Below, piece after piece: positions 62,826 to 64,000 of a stretch of DNA of 64,000 nucleotides. Every line of letters starts with the position of its first letter. Within the stretch, counting starts at the first letter, position 1. Source of the DNA: Saccharopolyspora galaxeae. GTDB taxonomy: Bacteria > Actinomycetota > Actinomycetes > Mycobacteriales > Pseudonocardiaceae. Both the position numbers and the translations under genes were made by a program. Under the pieces are notes generated by a model. That model had not been told where the DNA came from. It worked only from the letters and a program-made list of their open reading frames with translations, and did no database searches. The stretch is taken from the NCBI RefSeq assembly GCF_016526145.1, contig NZ_JADDUE010000017.1, positions 34,762 to 98,761 on the forward strand. The letters run 5' to 3'.

Positions 62826-63415
62826 GCCGCAGAACCAGGCTCAGCACCGCCGATCGGCAGGCACTGCTGCTCGAAGCCACCTGCCGGGTGATCGCGAGCA
62901 GCGGCATCCGCGGGCTGCGCGTCGACGCCGTCGCGGCCGAAGCGGAAGTGTCGACGACGCTGCTGTACTACCACTTCACCAGCCGGGCGGGCCTGCTCGC
63001 CGCGACCATGGAGTTCGTCGACGAGCGCGCGGGCGGCTACACCCGGGCACCGGACGGCCTGCCCGGCCGCGCCCGGCTCGAGCACCAGCTCACCAGCGAG
63101 TTCCAGGACACCGCCCAGGTGCGGACGAACTCGGCGGTGTGGAACGAATTCCGCGCCGCCGCCGTGTTCGACCCGAGCCTGCGCGCGGCCGTCGACGCGG
63201 CGAGCCGGACGTGGCGGAGCACGGTCGTTAGCCTCGTCGCGGAAGGTCAGCAGGACGGCAGCGTCGATCCCGGAGTGGACCCGGAGCCCGCGGCCGAGCG
63301 GCTGACGGTTCTGGTCGAAGGGCTCTCCAGCCGCTGGCTCGCCGAGCTGCTCACCACCGCCCGGGCGCACCAGCACATCAGCGCCGCGCTCGAACTGGAA
63401 TGCCCCGGTCCGTAG
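62822..63415 (+). CDS. TetR family regulator of agmatine deiminase operon
   Basis: 197 residues from ATG 62822, overlapping the deiminase stop (ATGA). The HTH RQALLLEATCRVIASSGIRGLRVDAVAAEAEVSTTLLYYHFTSRAGLLAATM is clear. The effector domain is of unknown specificity. The shared operon and the perfect palindrome at 61665-61686 suggest that it represses its own operon, perhaps sensing agmatine or another amine. Confidence 0.92.
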   Translation: MSRRTRLSTADRQALLLEATCRVIASSGIRGLRVDAVAAEAEVSTTLLYYHFTSRAGLLAATMEFVDERAGGYTRAPDGLPGRARLEHQLTSEFQDTAQVRTNSAVWNEFRAAAVFDPSLRAAVDAASRTWRSTVVSLVAEGQQDGSVDPGVDPEPAAERLTVLVEGLSSRWLAELLTTARAHQHISAALELECPGP

Positions 63416-63492
63416 CCGGGATGGCCCGGGTGCTCGATCGCGGGCGCGGCGTGCGGCTACGTTGGGGAGGGTTCGGCCAAGAAAGGGGAGAC

Positions 63493-63843
63493 ATGCCGCA
63501 GCACGCGAACGGCCTGCACCACCACGGATACGTGGAGCGATCCACGCTCTCGAACGCGCTGACCGCGCCGGAGCGGCGGATGCTCGATCCGGACGAGGTG
63601 ATGCACTCCCCCGAAGAAGTCGCCGCGTGGCTGGCGGGCACGCTGCGCGCGGCCATGGGGCTCACCGAGGACGAGGTCGCGTTCACCGACGAGAACCAGA
63701 TCTGGCTCACCGAGTCGCGCCGCGGCGAGACCATCGTGACCGGGCTCAACGACGGCCCGACGATCACCGCGGAAGCGATCTACGACAGCAATTGCGAGTG
63801 CGAGCGGCAACTGAAGCCAGTCCCCGCCAAGAAGCGCCGTTGA
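63493..63843 (+). CDS. Hypothetical acidic protein
   Basis: 116 residues from ATG 63493 with AAAGGGGAG directly upstream; the frame opens earlier but without such a site. The sequence includes MLDPDEVMHSPEEVAAWLAGTLRAAMGLTEDEVAF and ends in a cysteine pair (NCECERQ) and a basic tail (KKRR). No family recognised. The region after its stop is an insertion-sequence end; the transposase frame on the other strand runs into the last 60 bp of this gene, which could be chance. Confidence 0.65.
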   Translation: MPQHANGLHHHGYVERSTLSNALTAPERRMLDPDEVMHSPEEVAAWLAGTLRAAMGLTEDEVAFTDENQIWLTESRRGETIVTGLNDGPTITAEAIYDSNCECERQLKPVPAKKRR

Positions 63844-64000
63844 GATCTTCGATCTCGGTCTGCATAGGTGGTCGGGTAGCTGTATTGCCCTGTGAGGTTG
63901 TGAATGCGTTGGGCTGGTGTGTGGCCGTTGAGGGAGGTGTGGGCGCGGTGGTGGTTGTAGGTGTGTAGCCAGGGGTCGAAGGCGTTGCGGCGTTGGGTTT
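63844..64000 (-). mobile_element. Insertion sequence, 3' end of transposase (cut by window edge)
   Basis: On the reverse strand the frame from the window edge reads ...RRNAFDPWLHTYNHHRAHTS, then LNGHTPAQRIHNLTGQYS, typical for the end of the DDE transposases of the IS481/IS3 type (W..YNxxRxHxxLxGxTPxxR). The base composition is G/T-rich on the + strand, unlike the neighbours. The frame has no stop in the IS itself and runs to a TAG at 63780-63782, so the end of the element is probably truncated or fused with host DNA. The exact border cannot be placed without the other terminal repeat. Confidence 0.75.

Noticed and set aside
1..64000. tRNA, rRNA, attachment sites or replication origin
   Set aside because: No cloverleaf-like segment, rRNA string or dnaA-box cluster was recognised in the window when read by eye; a dedicated scan could still find a tRNA.

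Overview
This is a GC-rich actinobacterial chromosome segment. GTG and TTG starts are common, codon third positions are almost always G or C, and gene content is ordinary housekeeping. Two gene runs match Mycobacterium tuberculosis order from memory: dapD-dapE-LOG-folP2-DivIVA-tag-DUF3117 ... tatB-htrA-rseA-sigE-methyltransferase-mrp-DUF1003-MgtE-like ... corA (like Rv1201c-Rv1239c), then propeller-rhlE-ferritin-like-DUF3107-TetR-DUF3152-moeZ-TIGR02569-ATL-adnA (like Rv3212-Rv3202c). The conservon genes and the absence of mycobacterial envelope genes point to Pseudonocardiaceae, possibly Saccharopolyspora. That assignment is inference; no rRNA or species marker is present.

Layout. 1-14 kb: lysine/peptidoglycan precursor genes (dapD/dapE divergent), an SPFH protein, two adjacent LOG-type genes, folP2, a PadR regulator, a DivIVA-domain protein, a DNA glycosylase, an enoyl-CoA hydratase, a leucyl aminopeptidase and a LysR/MFS efflux pair. 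14-23 kb: the envelope-stress block sigE-rseA-htrA-tatB, with a divergent O-methyltransferase, then mrp, MarR, DUF1003 and an MgtE-like protein without a channel domain. 23-36 kb: CoA-ester lyase, a very large patatin-like protein, a CPBP protease, small membrane proteins, a secreted CAP protein, CorA, NUDIX, PHP and a RecB-like nuclease. 36-52 kb: the second conserved run, interrupted by a five-gene module (TetR, DUF4873 protein, AurF-type diiron oxygenase, alpha/beta hydrolase, APC permease). 52-58 kb: a conservon-like kinase/roadblock/DUF742 operon and a secreted chitinase, placed between genes that are neighbours in mycobacteria. 58-64 kb: adnA, then a Tat-type agmatine deiminase with its own TetR in place of the expected adnB, a hypothetical gene and the end of an insertion sequence.

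How the parts relate. SigE, its HxxxCxxC anti-sigma factor, the HtrA protease and TatB form an extracytoplasmic stress and protein-export unit. The clearest regulatory signals are perfect palindromes beside TetR or PadR genes, a DasR-like site upstream of the chitinase, a textbook terminator after DUF3107, and four copies of a 51-bp palindromic element in intergenic gaps. I found no convincing undescribed defence or biosynthetic system. The best leads are the 51-bp palindrome family, the conservon lacking its GTPase, the split of adnA from adnB, and the diiron oxygenase module.
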